The notes beneath the pieces are model-generated. The model ran no database searches and was not told the DNA's origin. It saw nothing but the letters and a program-made list of their open reading frames with translations. Source: JAMHWF01 sp035911095 (GTDB lineage: Bacteria > Pseudomonadota > Gammaproteobacteria > Burkholderiales > Burkholderiaceae_C). From it: a stretch of 64,000 nt of DNA. This document shows positions 25,747-34,296 of this stretch, piece after piece; position 1 is the first letter of the stretch; the number at the start of each line of letters is the position of its first letter. The DNA is taken from the NCBI GenBank assembly GCA_035911095.1, contig JAMHWF010000044.1, forward strand, positions 62,001-126,000, in the 5' to 3' direction. Both the position numbers and the translations under genes were made by a program.

Positions 25747-26472
25747 TCAGGCCTGCCGGCGGCGCTGCCTGCGCGCGGCGGCGCCAACCATCGCCAGCCC
25801 GCCGAGCATCAGCGCATAGGTCTCGGGCTCGGGCACCGCAGGGGTGAAGGTGACGAGCTGCGCCGACTCGCCGCCCAGGTAGCCGCCGAGGACCAGCGAC
25901 TGGACCGTCAGCGTCGCGCCGGTGCCGTAGGCCCGTGCGTCGGTATCGACGAAGAACACCGAGGACTGCGTGCCCGGGAGCAGGCGGTTGTCGGCATCGA
26001 CGACGAACTCATCGGAGAAGCCGTATTCCAGCTGGTTGGTCCCGCCCGCGGTCGAGGCGGCCCAGAGCGCGGGGTAGCGCGTGCCGGGCAGGTCGCTGCG
26101 CCAGTTGGTGTCGAGGCGCTGGCCGGCGACGCCGAAGCCGTCGATGCGCAGCGCGTCGAAGTAGGCCCAGCCGTTGGCGTCGTGGCTCACCTGCCAGTAG
26201 AAGTCGTAGGTCTGGTCGGCGGCGCGCACGACCCAGGCATCGAGCACGCCGCTGGTGGGGTCGGTGCAGGCCCCGGTCGGGCTGTCCGGGCAGCGTGACG
26301 AGATGTCCATCGAGAACGGCGTGCTGCTGCGCGCCACGATGTCGCCCGCCAGGTGCGGCGACGCGGCGAGGTTGGTGCCGGGCAGCTGGACGTTGAAGGC
26401 GTCGCTGGTCACCGGCACGGCCTGCGCCAGGCCTGTCGCCACCAGGCCTATGGCGGCTGTCATGAACTTCAT
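25747..26472 (-). CDS. PEP-CTERM sorting-signal protein
   Basis: 241 residues: signal peptide (1 to about 18, cut after AQA), a beta-rich exported domain with a Cys pair near 65-75, and a C-terminal exosortase signal made of VPEPETYALML, a short hydrophobic segment and an Arg-rich end (RRQRRRQA). Proteins of this class are processed by EpsH-type exosortase in exopolysaccharide-producing bacteria and end up at the cell surface or in the matrix. The start at 26472 has GGGAGA upstream; another Met lies three codons on. Function of the body unknown. A perfect inverted repeat lies in its leader at 26506-26526. Confidence 0.85.
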   Translation of the reverse strand: MKFMTAAIGLVATGLAQAVPVTSDAFNVQLPGTNLAASPHLAGDIVARSSTPFSMDISSRCPDSPTGACTDPTSGVLDAWVVRAADQTYDFYWQVSHDANGWAYFDALRIDGFGVAGQRLDTNWRSDLPGTRYPALWAASTAGGTNQLEYGFSDEFVVDADNRLLPGTQSSVFFVDTDARAYGTGATLTVQSLVLGGYLGGESAQLVTFTPAVPEPETYALMLGGLAMVGAAARRQRRRQA

Positions 26473-26505
26473 GCGGATCTCCCTGATCGTGGATCGAACG
26501 TTTTT

Positions 26506-26526
26506 CGGCGCCTGCTCGAGGCGCCG
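26506..26526 (-). repeat. Inverted repeat in the leader of the PEP-CTERM gene
   Basis: CGGCGCC-(7 nt)-GGCGCCG, 34 to 54 nt upstream of the PEP-CTERM start. On the transcript it is followed by AAAAA, so it is not a terminator in that direction; it could be an operator or an mRNA structure. Confidence 0.3.
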
Positions 26527-26729
26527 GGCACTTCTTACCCGCGCAGGTCTGTCCTCACAAGCACCCCTCGGCCCTTTGGGGGCCAAGGCGGCCGGTCGCT
26601 CCCCAATCCGGATGACGCCTCGGGCCGCCGACCGTGCTGCCGCGCCCGAGCCCGACCTGCCCACCGGGGTGACGCGCTCTTGATACGCTCGGGGCCGACC
26701 CGAGCAACCAGACCCTGAGCCCACGCACC

Positions 26730-27263
26730 ATGGCCGTCCGCGAGATCCTGAGGATGGGCGACCCGCGCCTGCTGCGCATCGCCAAGCCCGTCGAGCGCTT
26801 CGACACGCCCGATCTGCACGCCCTCATCGACGACCTGTTCGACACGATGCGCGCCGCCGAGGGTGCCGGCCTCGCCGCGCCGCAGATCGGCGTCGACCTG
26901 CAGGTGGTGATCTTCGGCTTCGACCGCAACGACCGGTACCCGGACGCGCCGGCGGTGCCGCGCACGGTGCTGATGAATCCGCACATCGAGCCGCTCGGCG
27001 AGGCGATGGAGGAGGGCTGGGAGGGCTGCCTTTCGGTGCCCGGCCTGCGCGGCGTGGTGCCGCGCCACGCGCGCATCCGCTACCGGGGCGTCGACCCGCA
27101 GGGGCGGCCGATCGAGCGCGAGGCCGAAGGCTTCCACGCCCGCGTCGTGCAGCACGAGTGCGACCACCTGATCGGCACGCTGTATCCGATGCGGGTGCGA
27201 GACTTCAGTCGCTTCGGCTTCACCAGCGTGCTCTTTCCCGGTCTCGACGAGGCGGCGGACTGA
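26730..27263 (+). CDS. def: Peptide deformylase
   Basis: 177 residues, normal length. All three family motifs are present: GAGLAAPQIG (45-54), EGCLSVPG (98-105, metal ligand C100) and QHECDHL (141-147, ligands H142 and H146, catalytic E143). Removes the formyl group from nascent proteins in the cytoplasm. It is not next to fmt here, and the extended loop at 66-76 (RNDRYPDAPAV) resembles the second deformylase copy many betaproteobacteria carry, so this may be the accessory paralogue; that point is inference. Confidence 0.95.
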   Translation: MAVREILRMGDPRLLRIAKPVERFDTPDLHALIDDLFDTMRAAEGAGLAAPQIGVDLQVVIFGFDRNDRYPDAPAVPRTVLMNPHIEPLGEAMEEGWEGCLSVPGLRGVVPRHARIRYRGVDPQGRPIEREAEGFHARVVQHECDHLIGTLYPMRVRDFSRFGFTSVLFPGLDEAAD

Positions 27264-27447
27264 CCGGCTGCCGCGGCGCCGCCGTCCAGGCGCGCGCCGC
27301 CGCGAGACGCGCGAACCTTACGCTTGCTTACCCCTCTGGTCGGCGCGGCGGCAAGGGCCGGCGTTGTAGGGTCGGATGCCGGCACCACGCGCGCGTGGTG
27401 ATGCGAGCACCGGGTCCGTGGCGGTTGTCCGCCGAAGGAGATCTCCG

Positions 27448-29667
27448 ATGAGCCTGCGCGACGCCTGGTTGCGCCTCCGACCGACTCTCGCGGCGCTCGG
27501 CGCCGGCGCAGCGCTGGCCGTGCCGCTCGGCTGGCCCGACGAAGCGGTCTCGGCCGCGCCGGACACGTCGATCGGCGGCGACGAGGACGCGGCCGACATC
27601 GCTGCGCTGCCCGCCTCGCCCGACGACCCGCCGGCCCGCGTCGGCCGCGTCGCCGAGGTCAACGGCGAGGTCTTCCTCTACGACGACCAGGCGGGCGACT
27701 GGCGCGACGCCTCGCGCAACCGGCCGGTGACCACGGGCGACCGCCTCAGCACCGGCGCCAATGGCCAGGCCGAGGTGCAGGTCGGCTCCACCACCTGGCG
27801 CCTCGGCGCGGGCAGCGAGCTCGAGGTGCTGCAGCTCGATGACGCGCGCATGCGGCTGCAACTGCACAGTGGCAGCCTCGCGATCCGCCTGCGCAGCCGG
27901 CTGGCGGCCGTCGAGACCGAGGTGTTGACCGATGAGGGCCGCTTCCTGCCGGCAGCGGCCGGCCACTACCGCATCGACCGCCAGGACGACGTGAGCACGG
28001 CGGCGGCCTGGCAGGGTTCGCTGCGCTTCGAGAGCCTGGGCGACACCTCGCAGGCGCTGACGCTGGCGGCTGGCGAGCGGCGCGAGTTCTGGCTCGAGGC
28101 CGGGCCCGGCTCGCCCGCGCGCCACCGTGAGGCCTCGCTCGAGCGCGACGCCTTCGCCGACTGGGTGTTCGCCGCCGAGGCCCGCGAATCGCGCAGCGCC
28201 TCGACCCGCTACGTGTCGCCGGAAATGACCGGCGTCGACGACCTCGACCGCTACGGCCGCTGGGAATCGAGCGTCGAGTACGGCCCGCTGTGGACGCCCT
28301 ACAGCGTCGTGCCGGGCTGGGCGCCGTACCGCTACGGCCGCTGGGCCTGGGTCAGCCCCTGGGGCTGGACCTGGGTCGACGATGCGCGCTGGGGCTTCGC
28401 CCCGTTCCACTACGGGCGCTGGGTCGAGATGCACGGGCGCTGGGCCTGGGCGCCGGGGCGTTACGTGCGCCATCCGGTGTACGCGCCGGCGCTGGTGGCC
28501 TGGGTCGGCGGGCCTGCGGTGAGCGTGTCGGTGAGTGTCGGCGGGCCGCCTTCGGTCGGCTGGTTCCCGCTCGGGCCGCGCGAGGTCTACGTGCCCGGCT
28601 ACCGCGTCAGCCCGCGCTATGTGCGGGTGGTCAACGTGACGCACGTGGGCCGCATCGACGGCATAGACCGGATCGTCCGCGACCCCGACCGCTACATGCG
28701 CGCAGGCCGCTACCGCTATCGCGACATCCGCGACGCGCGCACCACGGTGCCGGCCGACATCGTCACTGGCCGGCGTCCGGTCGGGCCCGCCTGGCGCAGC
28801 TTCGAGCCCGAGGCGGCGCGCCGCCCGGAGCGCGAACGCGTCGTCCGGCCGACGCCGGCCCTGCCGACGCCGGTCGTCGCCCGCGAGGGCCATGTCGCGC
28901 GGCCAGGCATGCCGCTGCGCCCGCCCGGCCTGCGGGAAGGGCGCTCGCCGCAGGACGCCGACCGCGACGGTCGCGGCGTGATCGGCCGCCTGGACCCGCG
29001 CAGCGGCGCGATCCCGGGGCGTGGCGACCTGCGCAACGACGGCAACGACCTGCGCTGGCCCGGCGCGCCCGCGGGCGGCAACCGCTCCGATGACGGGCGG
29101 CGGTCGGGCGTCGTCAGGCCCGGCGCGGACCCGCGTGCTGGCGACCGGGCAGGGAGCCCGGCGGCGCCGGCCCAGCGTGAGACGCTGCGCCCCGGGCGCG
29201 GCGTGCAGGACCCGGTGGGACAGCCTCAGGTCGAGGCACCGGGTCGCCGCATCGACTACCCCGGCGCCGGGTCGCGGGACGGCGACCGCGGTCCATCGCG
29301 CAGCTGGGGGTCGGGCGTCAACCGCCCCGGGCTGGGCGACAGCACGCGCCCGGTCGAGCGGCAGGCCCCGCCGCGGGAGACGGTGCGCCCCGTCCAGCTG
29401 CCGCCGGTCGAGCGCCCCGTCACGTCGCCGCGCGAGACGATCCGTCCGGTGGCACCGCCACGCGAGATGGTCCGCCCCGTCGAGCCGTCGCGCGAGGCCG
29501 TGCGGCCCGTGCCTCGCCCGGTGCTGACGCCGCAGCGTGGCGGCGGGGAAGCGATGCGGCCGATCGAGCGCCCGATGCCGCCGCGCGAGACGGTGCGCCC
29601 GGTCGAACGGCCCGCCGTGACGCCGCGCACGCAGCCCGAGCGCGGCGGCGGCGTGCCTCAGCGGTAG
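27448..29667 (+). CDS. FecR-domain, DUF6600-like protein with long Pro/Arg tail
   Basis: 739 residues. Signal-like hydrophobic segment at about 12-40, FecR-type beta domain at about 65-220 (GRVAEVNGEVFLYD...STGANGQAEVQVGS), then a Trp/Tyr-rich domain at about 265-400 with repeated YGRW and W-x-W motifs (VPGWAPYRYGRWAW, WGFAPFHYGRW) typical of the DUF6600-type exported proteins. From about 450 to the end it is a low-complexity Arg/Pro/Gly tail with repeated PRETVRPVE-like units. Likely periplasmic or envelope protein of unknown role; not paired with a FecI sigma factor, so a FecR signalling role is doubtful. ATG with AAGGAG upstream. Convergent with the esterase gene, 24 bp apart. Confidence 0.75.
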   Translation: MSLRDAWLRLRPTLAALGAGAALAVPLGWPDEAVSAAPDTSIGGDEDAADIAALPASPDDPPARVGRVAEVNGEVFLYDDQAGDWRDASRNRPVTTGDRLSTGANGQAEVQVGSTTWRLGAGSELEVLQLDDARMRLQLHSGSLAIRLRSRLAAVETEVLTDEGRFLPAAAGHYRIDRQDDVSTAAAWQGSLRFESLGDTSQALTLAAGERREFWLEAGPGSPARHREASLERDAFADWVFAAEARESRSASTRYVSPEMTGVDDLDRYGRWESSVEYGPLWTPYSVVPGWAPYRYGRWAWVSPWGWTWVDDARWGFAPFHYGRWVEMHGRWAWAPGRYVRHPVYAPALVAWVGGPAVSVSVSVGGPPSVGWFPLGPREVYVPGYRVSPRYVRVVNVTHVGRIDGIDRIVRDPDRYMRAGRYRYRDIRDARTTVPADIVTGRRPVGPAWRSFEPEAARRPERERVVRPTPALPTPVVAREGHVARPGMPLRPPGLREGRSPQDADRDGRGVIGRLDPRSGAIPGRGDLRNDGNDLRWPGAPAGGNRSDDGRRSGVVRPGADPRAGDRAGSPAAPAQRETLRPGRGVQDPVGQPQVEAPGRRIDYPGAGSRDGDRGPSRSWGSGVNRPGLGDSTRPVERQAPPRETVRPVQLPPVERPVTSPRETIRPVAPPREMVRPVEPSREAVRPVPRPVLTPQRGGGEAMRPIERPMPPRETVRPVERPAVTPRTQPERGGGVPQR

Positions 29668-29691
29668 ACGTCCGGTCGCGGTTGAGGCCGC

Positions 29692-30414
29692 TCAGTTGAC
29701 GGCCGTGCCGGCGCGCGCGGGCGTTGCCGGCCCGAGCTGGCGCTCGAGCACCGCCCAGACGGTGTCGCGCATGGCCGGCTGGGCCGACTCGTTGGGGTGG
29801 ATGCGGTCGGCCTGGAACATCTGCGCCGCCTGCGGCCCGTCGGCAACGCCTGCCAGCAGGAAGGGCACCACCGCCGCGTTGGTGTCGCGCGCGACCTCGG
29901 CGAAGAGCTTCGCGAAGCGCTCGGTGTAGGCCTGACCGTAGTTCGGCGGCACCTGCATGCCGACGATCGTCACCTTCGCCCCGGCGGTGGCTGCGGCGCG
30001 TGACATCGCGGCCAGGTTGTCCTGCGTCATCGAGAGCGACAGGCCGCGCAGCGCGTCGTTGCCGCCGAGCTCGAGGATCACGAAGTCGGGCCTGTGCTGC
30101 TGCAGCAGCGCGGGCAGGCGCGTGCGGCCGCCCGAGGTCGTGTCGCCGCTGATGCTCGCGTTGACCACGCGCAGCGGCGGCTTGCGGGTGGTCAGTCGTT
30201 CCTCGAGCAGCGCGACCCAGCCGCTGCCGCGGCGCAGGCCGTACTCGGCCGAGAGGCTGTCGCCGACGACGAGCAGCGTGCGCGCCGGCGCGGCCGTGCC
30301 CTGCGCAGCGGTGCCCTGCGCCTGCGCCGCTTTTGGCCTCAGGCCCCAGGCGAGCGCGCCGCCCAAGGTACAGTGAACCAGCCAATTCCTTCTGTTGGAG
30401 CCCGTTGTTGCCAT
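29692..30414 (-). CDS. tesA: Arylesterase / lysophospholipase, TesA-type SGNH hydrolase
   Basis: 240 residues. N-terminal RR-containing signal (SNRRNWLVH followed by a hydrophobic stretch to about 33), then the SGNH blocks: GDSLSAEYG (block I, Ser about 53), ISGDTTSGG (block II Gly), LGGND (block III Asn) and DRIHPNE (block V Asp and His). Periplasmic hydrolase of thioesters, aryl esters or lysophospholipids. The divergent neighbour is a YbbA-type ABC ATPase, the same arrangement as E. coli tesA/ybbA, which supports the name. Its ATG shares the sequence CATG with the neighbour's start, and no good Shine-Dalgarno precedes it, so a slightly different start or leaderless translation is possible. 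Confidence 0.85.
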   Translation of the reverse strand: MATTGSNRRNWLVHCTLGGALAWGLRPKAAQAQGTAAQGTAAPARTLLVVGDSLSAEYGLRRGSGWVALLEERLTTRKPPLRVVNASISGDTTSGGRTRLPALLQQHRPDFVILELGGNDALRGLSLSMTQDNLAAMSRAAATAGAKVTIVGMQVPPNYGQAYTERFAKLFAEVARDTNAAVVPFLLAGVADGPQAAQMFQADRIHPNESAQPAMRDTVWAVLERQLGPATPARAGTAVN

Positions 30415-31105
30415 GTCCGAACCGATCATCGAAGTCGAGCGCGTCACCAAGCAGGTCAGCGACTCGACCGGGGTGCTGACCATTCTCCACGAGATCGATT
30501 TCTCGCTCGAAGCGCGGGAATCGGCCGCGATCGTCGGCGCCTCGGGCTCGGGCAAGAGCACGCTGCTGTCGATCATCGCCGGGCTCGACACGCCCACGCG
30601 CGGCACGGTGCGGCTCGCCGGCGCCGACCTGTTCGCGCTCGACGAGGACGCACGCGCCGCGGTGCGCGCGCAGCGCCTGGGCTTCGTCTTCCAGAGCTTC
30701 CAGCTGCTCGGCAACCTGACCGCGCTCGAGAACGTGATGCTGCCGCTCGAACTGCAGGGGCGCGCCGACGCGCGCGCGCTGGCGAGCGAGATGCTCGGCC
30801 GCGTCGGGCTCGGCGAGCGGCTCGGCCACTACCCGAAGGTGCTGTCGGGCGGCGAGCAGCAGCGGGTCGCGCTGGCGCGTGCCTTCGTCGTGCGGCCGGC
30901 CGTGCTGCTGGCCGACGAGCCGACCGGCAGCCTCGACTTCGCGACCGGCGAGACCGTGATGTCGCTGATGTTCGACCTCAACCGCGAGGTCGGCACGACG
31001 CTGGTGCTGGTGACGCACGACCGCGGGATCGCAGCGCGCTGCGACCGCCAACTGCGCATCGAGGCCGGCCGTCTGAAGGGCGACGAGCGCGTGGTCGCGG
31101 CCTGA
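30413..31105 (+). CDS. ybbA: YbbA/LolD-type ABC transporter ATP-binding protein
   Basis: 230 residues, typical for the MacB/LolD/YbbA class. Walker A GASGSGKST, Q-loop VFQSFQLLG, signature LSGGEQQRVALARA, Walker B VLLADEPTGSLD and H-loop VTHDR are all intact. In E. coli the ybbA gene is followed by its permease ybbP; here the next gene is convergent and unrelated, so the permease partner must be elsewhere or lost. The ATG at 30413 has GGAG 12 nt upstream, rather far; an in-frame TTG at 30395 is an alternative. Divergent with the tesA-like gene with overlapping start codons. Confidence 0.85.
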   Translation: MSEPIIEVERVTKQVSDSTGVLTILHEIDFSLEARESAAIVGASGSGKSTLLSIIAGLDTPTRGTVRLAGADLFALDEDARAAVRAQRLGFVFQSFQLLGNLTALENVMLPLELQGRADARALASEMLGRVGLGERLGHYPKVLSGGEQQRVALARAFVVRPAVLLADEPTGSLDFATGETVMSLMFDLNREVGTTLVLVTHDRGIAARCDRQLRIEAGRLKGDERVVAA

Positions 31106-31116
31106 GCGCTGCCCGA

Positions 31117-31147
31117 ACGAGCCGCTGCGCTTCGCCCGGCGGCTCGT
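31117..31147. terminator. Hairpin between convergent genes
   Basis: Arms ACGAGCCGC and GCGGCTCGT (9 bp, perfect) around a 13-nt loop, in the 69-bp gap between the rightward ABC ATPase and the leftward Old Yellow Enzyme. There is no T-run, so termination efficiency is uncertain. Confidence 0.45.
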
Positions 31148-31174
31148 CTGGCGCAGCTGCCGGCGCCCCGGCGC

Positions 31175-32266
31175 TCAGCGCCGCCCGGCAGCGTCGAGCG
31201 TCGGGTAGTCGGTGTAGCCCTGCGCGCCGCCGCCGTACAGCGTGGCGCGATCCACTTCGGCGAGGCGGGCGTCATCGCCCAGGCGCCGCACCAGGTCCGG
31301 GTTGGCGATGAAGGACCGCCCGAAGGCCACCGCATCGGCCGCGCCCGAGGCGACCACGTCCATCGCCATCTGGCGGCCGTAGCCGTTGTTGACGATCCAG
31401 GCGCCGGCGTGGTGGCGGCGCAGCGCCGCGTAGTCGAAGGGCGCGACGTCGCGCGGGCCGCCGGTCGCGCCTTCGATGACGTGCACGTAGGCCAGGCCCA
31501 GCGGGGCGACGGCCGCGAGCGCTGCCTCGTAGAGCGCCTGCGGGTCGCTGTCGGGGCCGCAGTCGTTGGCCGGCGTCACCGGCGAGAGCCGCACGCCGGT
31601 CCTGTCGCCGCCGATCTCGCCGGCCACGGCCTGCAACGCCTCGACGAAGAGCCGGATGCGGTTCGCGACCGGGCCGCCATAGGCGTCCTGCCTGTCGTTG
31701 ACGCTGTCGCGCAGGAACTGCTCGATCAGGTAGCCGTTGGCGGCATGCACCTCGACCCCGTCGAAGCCGGCCTCGATCGCCAGCCGGGCGGCGCGGCGGT
31801 AGTCCCCGAGCACGCCGGGAATCTCGTCGAGGCGCAGGGCCCGCGGTGCGGAGACGTCCTCGAAGCCCTGCGCAGTGAAGGTCTTGGTCCTCGCGCGCCG
31901 GGCGCTCGACGAGACCGGCACCTCGCCCGGCGGCAGCAGCGAGACATGCGAGATGCGCCCAACGTGCCAGAGCTGGATGACGATGCGGCCGCCCTCGGCG
32001 TGCACGGCGTCGGTGACCTGCCGCCAGGCCGCCACCTGGGCCGCGTCGTAGATGCCCGGCGTGTCCAGGTAGCCCTGGCCCAGCGGGCTGATCTGGCTGG
32101 CCTCGGTGACGATCAGGCCGGCGCTGGCGCGCTGCCGGTAGTACTCGACCGCCAGCGGCGACGGCACCTGGCCGGGCGCTGCGCGATTGCGCGTGAGCGG
32201 CGCCATCACGACGCGGTTGGACAGGGCGATGGCGCCTGCCCGCAGAGGGTCGAACAGGGAGGTCAT
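31175..32266 (-). CDS. Alkene reductase, Old Yellow Enzyme family (NemA-like)
   Basis: 363 residues, usual length. An FMN-dependent TIM barrel: APLTRNRA near the N-terminus, QLWHVGRISH with FMN contacts, HAANGYLIEQFLRD holding the substrate-binding His...Asn pair, and GRSFIANPDLVRRL at the phosphate-binding end. Reduces activated C=C bonds, N-ethylmaleimide or nitrate esters with NAD(P)H; the physiological substrate is unknown. The start at 32266 (MTSLFDPL) is the classical family start and has GGAG upstream. Stand-alone gene. Confidence 0.92.
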   Translation of the reverse strand: MTSLFDPLRAGAIALSNRVVMAPLTRNRAAPGQVPSPLAVEYYRQRASAGLIVTEASQISPLGQGYLDTPGIYDAAQVAAWRQVTDAVHAEGGRIVIQLWHVGRISHVSLLPPGEVPVSSSARRARTKTFTAQGFEDVSAPRALRLDEIPGVLGDYRRAARLAIEAGFDGVEVHAANGYLIEQFLRDSVNDRQDAYGGPVANRIRLFVEALQAVAGEIGGDRTGVRLSPVTPANDCGPDSDPQALYEAALAAVAPLGLAYVHVIEGATGGPRDVAPFDYAALRRHHAGAWIVNNGYGRQMAMDVVASGAADAVAFGRSFIANPDLVRRLGDDARLAEVDRATLYGGGAQGYTDYPTLDAAGRR

Positions 32267-32400
32267 GCGAGGAGCTCCGGGCAAGAGGGAGGCGGCACGG
32301 GGCCGGACGGCCGCGAGTCTCCCCCGAAGGCCGAACCCGCAATGCGCGTCAGGCCTTCCCGGCTGGCGACGGGCGGGGGCATGCCCCGCCGCGGGCCGGC

Positions 32401-33213
32401 TTACTGCGCGAACTTGTAGTCCGTCTTCGCCTTCGCGCGCAGCTCGTCGCGGAACTGCGAGAGGCGCATCTGCTGCAGGCGCTGCTCGATCTGCGGCTTC
32501 ACTTCGGCGAGCGGCGGGAACTGCGCCTGGCGCGTGTCGTCGACGCGGATGATGTGCCAGCCGAACTGCGACTTGATCGGCGTGTCGGTCATCTGGCCCT
32601 TCTGCAACTGGGCCATCGCCTGCGAGAACTCGGGCACGTACGAGCCGGGTGCGGCCCAGTCGAGGTCGCCGCCGTTCGGCGCCGAGCCCGGGTCCTTCGA
32701 GCTTTCCTTCGCGACGTCCTCGAACTTGGCGCCTCCCTTGATCTTCGCGATCGCGGCCTTCGCCTCGTCCTCGGTCTCGACCAGGATGTGGCGTGCCTTG
32801 TACTCGGTGCCGCCCGACTGGGCCTTCAGCTTGTCGTATTCGGCCTGCACCTCGGTCTCGGAGAGCGGGTGCTTCTTCTCCTGGTCGCTGAACAGTTCGC
32901 GGATCAGGATCGTCTGCCGCGCCAGCTCCATCTGCTGCTTGTAGTCGGTCGAGGTGGCGAGGCCGCGACGCTCGGCCTCCTGCATGAAGATCTCGCGCAG
33001 CACGACCTCGTCCTTCACTTGCGACTCGAGCTCGGGCGTCGGCTGCTGGCCCTGGCGAATGGCCTGCGCCATCAGCGTGTCGGCGCGCGTCTTGGGCACG
33101 GCCTTGCCGTTGACGATCGCGATGTTCTGCGCCTGAGCGGCCAGGGGCAGCGTCAAGGCCAGCGCGCAGCCTGCGAGCCAGCGGCGCGCAACGAGGTTCG
33201 GCTTGTGGGTCAT
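32401..33213 (-). CDS. Periplasmic peptidyl-prolyl isomerase, PpiC/parvulin type
   Basis: 270 residues. Signal peptide to about 28 (cut after AAQAQ), SurA-like helical N-domain at about 30-125, parvulin domain at about 130-225 (YKARHILVETEDEAKAAI, FEDVAKESSKDPGS, GGDLDWA, TPIKSQFGWHIIRV) and a C-terminal helix. Assists folding of exported proteins. It is the last gene of the leftward cluster msrB-yciB-bolA-ppiC (111 bp after bolA), an order conserved in many betaproteobacteria. Confidence 0.92.
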   Translation of the reverse strand: MTHKPNLVARRWLAGCALALTLPLAAQAQNIAIVNGKAVPKTRADTLMAQAIRQGQQPTPELESQVKDEVVLREIFMQEAERRGLATSTDYKQQMELARQTILIRELFSDQEKKHPLSETEVQAEYDKLKAQSGGTEYKARHILVETEDEAKAAIAKIKGGAKFEDVAKESSKDPGSAPNGGDLDWAAPGSYVPEFSQAMAQLQKGQMTDTPIKSQFGWHIIRVDDTRQAQFPPLAEVKPQIEQRLQQMRLSQFRDELRAKAKTDYKFAQ

Positions 33214-33324
33214 GAAGGGTCTTTCAGCGAAGGGACGACGCATGCCGCGGCGCGGCACGGTCGATCGGTTCGTCGGGAGGGGCAGAAGCGGGGGTGATCG
33301 CTCGGGTCCGGTCCGGCAGGGTGG

Positions 33325-33600
33325 TCACCTCTCGCCGGGGACGCGGGCATCGATGGCCAGTGCGTGGATGCCGCGTTCGATCAAGGACTGCAGGGCACTA
33401 TACACGAGGCGATGTCGCGCCAGCCGCGAGGCGCCGGCGAAGCGATCGCTCTCCACGACGACGCGAAAGTGCCGTCCTTCGCGCGCCCCGGCATGGCCGG
33501 CGTGGAGGTGGCTGTCGTCGTGCACTTCGAGCCGGCTCGGCGTGAAAGCGCTGCGCAGGACGGCCTCGACCTCGGTCGCGGTGACGGCGTCGGGGCTCAT
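33325..33600 (-). CDS. bolA: BolA family protein
   Basis: 91 residues. The class II KH-like BolA fold signature is present: LEVHDDSHLHAGHAG followed by HFRVVVESDRFAGASRLARHRLVY, with the conserved His after the variable loop. BolA proteins bind monothiol glutaredoxin [2Fe-2S] clusters and affect cell shape and stress. The start codon overlaps the stop of yciB (ATGA), showing translational coupling. Confidence 0.93.
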   Translation of the reverse strand: MSPDAVTATEVEAVLRSAFTPSRLEVHDDSHLHAGHAGAREGRHFRVVVESDRFAGASRLARHRLVYSALQSLIERGIHALAIDARVPGER

Positions 33601-34253
33601 CGTTCCGGCGCCGTCGCGACGCCCTGGCCGCCGGGGCGCGAGCCGTCGCGCAGGCGCCGCCGTCCCAGCAGCAGGACCTGGCACAAGGCGAAGAGCAGCG
33701 GAAGCCCCACGCTGCCGTAGCGCTTGAAGTCGAGCCAGATCTCGGTCGGGAAGGTGTGGGCGATGAGCAGGTTGAGCCAGCCCATCGTCGCAAAGCAGGC
33801 GACCCAGGCGAAGTTCAGCCGCTGCCACACCCGTGCCGGCAGTACCAGTTCGGCGCCGATCAGCTCACGCAGCAGGTTGCGCCGGAACACGACCTGGCTC
33901 GTCCACAGGGCCAGTCCGAGGGCCCAGAAGAGCACGCTCGGCTTCCACTTGGCGAAGGTCTCCTCGCGGAAACCGGCGCTTGCCGCGACGTAGGCGGCGA
34001 CGAGCGCGAGACCCACCCACAGCAGCAGGCCGATGCGACGCCCGCGCGCGAGCAGCCAGGCGAGCTGCAGCGTCGTGCCGATCACCGCCAGGCCGAGGGC
34101 GAACGCGAGCGCGGCCGACCTCGCGCCCGCGGCCGGCACGCCCACCGCGCCGAAGTACGCCGCGGCGAACGCCGCGATGTCGGGCCGGGCGTCGGCCAGC
34201 AGGAGGCCGCCGAAGAACAGCAGGGCGGGCAACAGGTCGGCGGCGCGCTTCAT
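33597..34253 (-). CDS. yciB: Intracellular septation protein A / inner-membrane protein YciB
   Basis: 218 residues with five to six membrane segments. Contains the family patterns KWKPSVLFWALGLALW, LPARVWQRLNFAWVACFATMGWLNL and FPTEIWLDFKRYGSVGLPLLF. Involved in envelope and septum homeostasis. An early duplicated-looking region with ADARPDIAAFAAAYFGAV fits the family. 43 bp after msrB and overlapping bolA by 4 bp, so part of a four-gene cluster. Confidence 0.92.
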   Translation of the reverse strand: MKRAADLLPALLFFGGLLLADARPDIAAFAAAYFGAVGVPAAGARSAALAFALGLAVIGTTLQLAWLLARGRRIGLLLWVGLALVAAYVAASAGFREETFAKWKPSVLFWALGLALWTSQVVFRRNLLRELIGAELVLPARVWQRLNFAWVACFATMGWLNLLIAHTFPTEIWLDFKRYGSVGLPLLFALCQVLLLGRRRLRDGSRPGGQGVATAPER

Positions 34254-34296
34254 GCGAAGGGGTGGCGCGGGCGGGCGGTCCGGTGGCGGCCGGTGA

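Noticed and set aside
27448..29667. FecR anti-sigma regulator
   Set aside because: It has the FecR beta domain but no FecI-type sigma gene nearby, and the Trp/Tyr-rich DUF6600-like region and long Pro/Arg tail point to an envelope protein.
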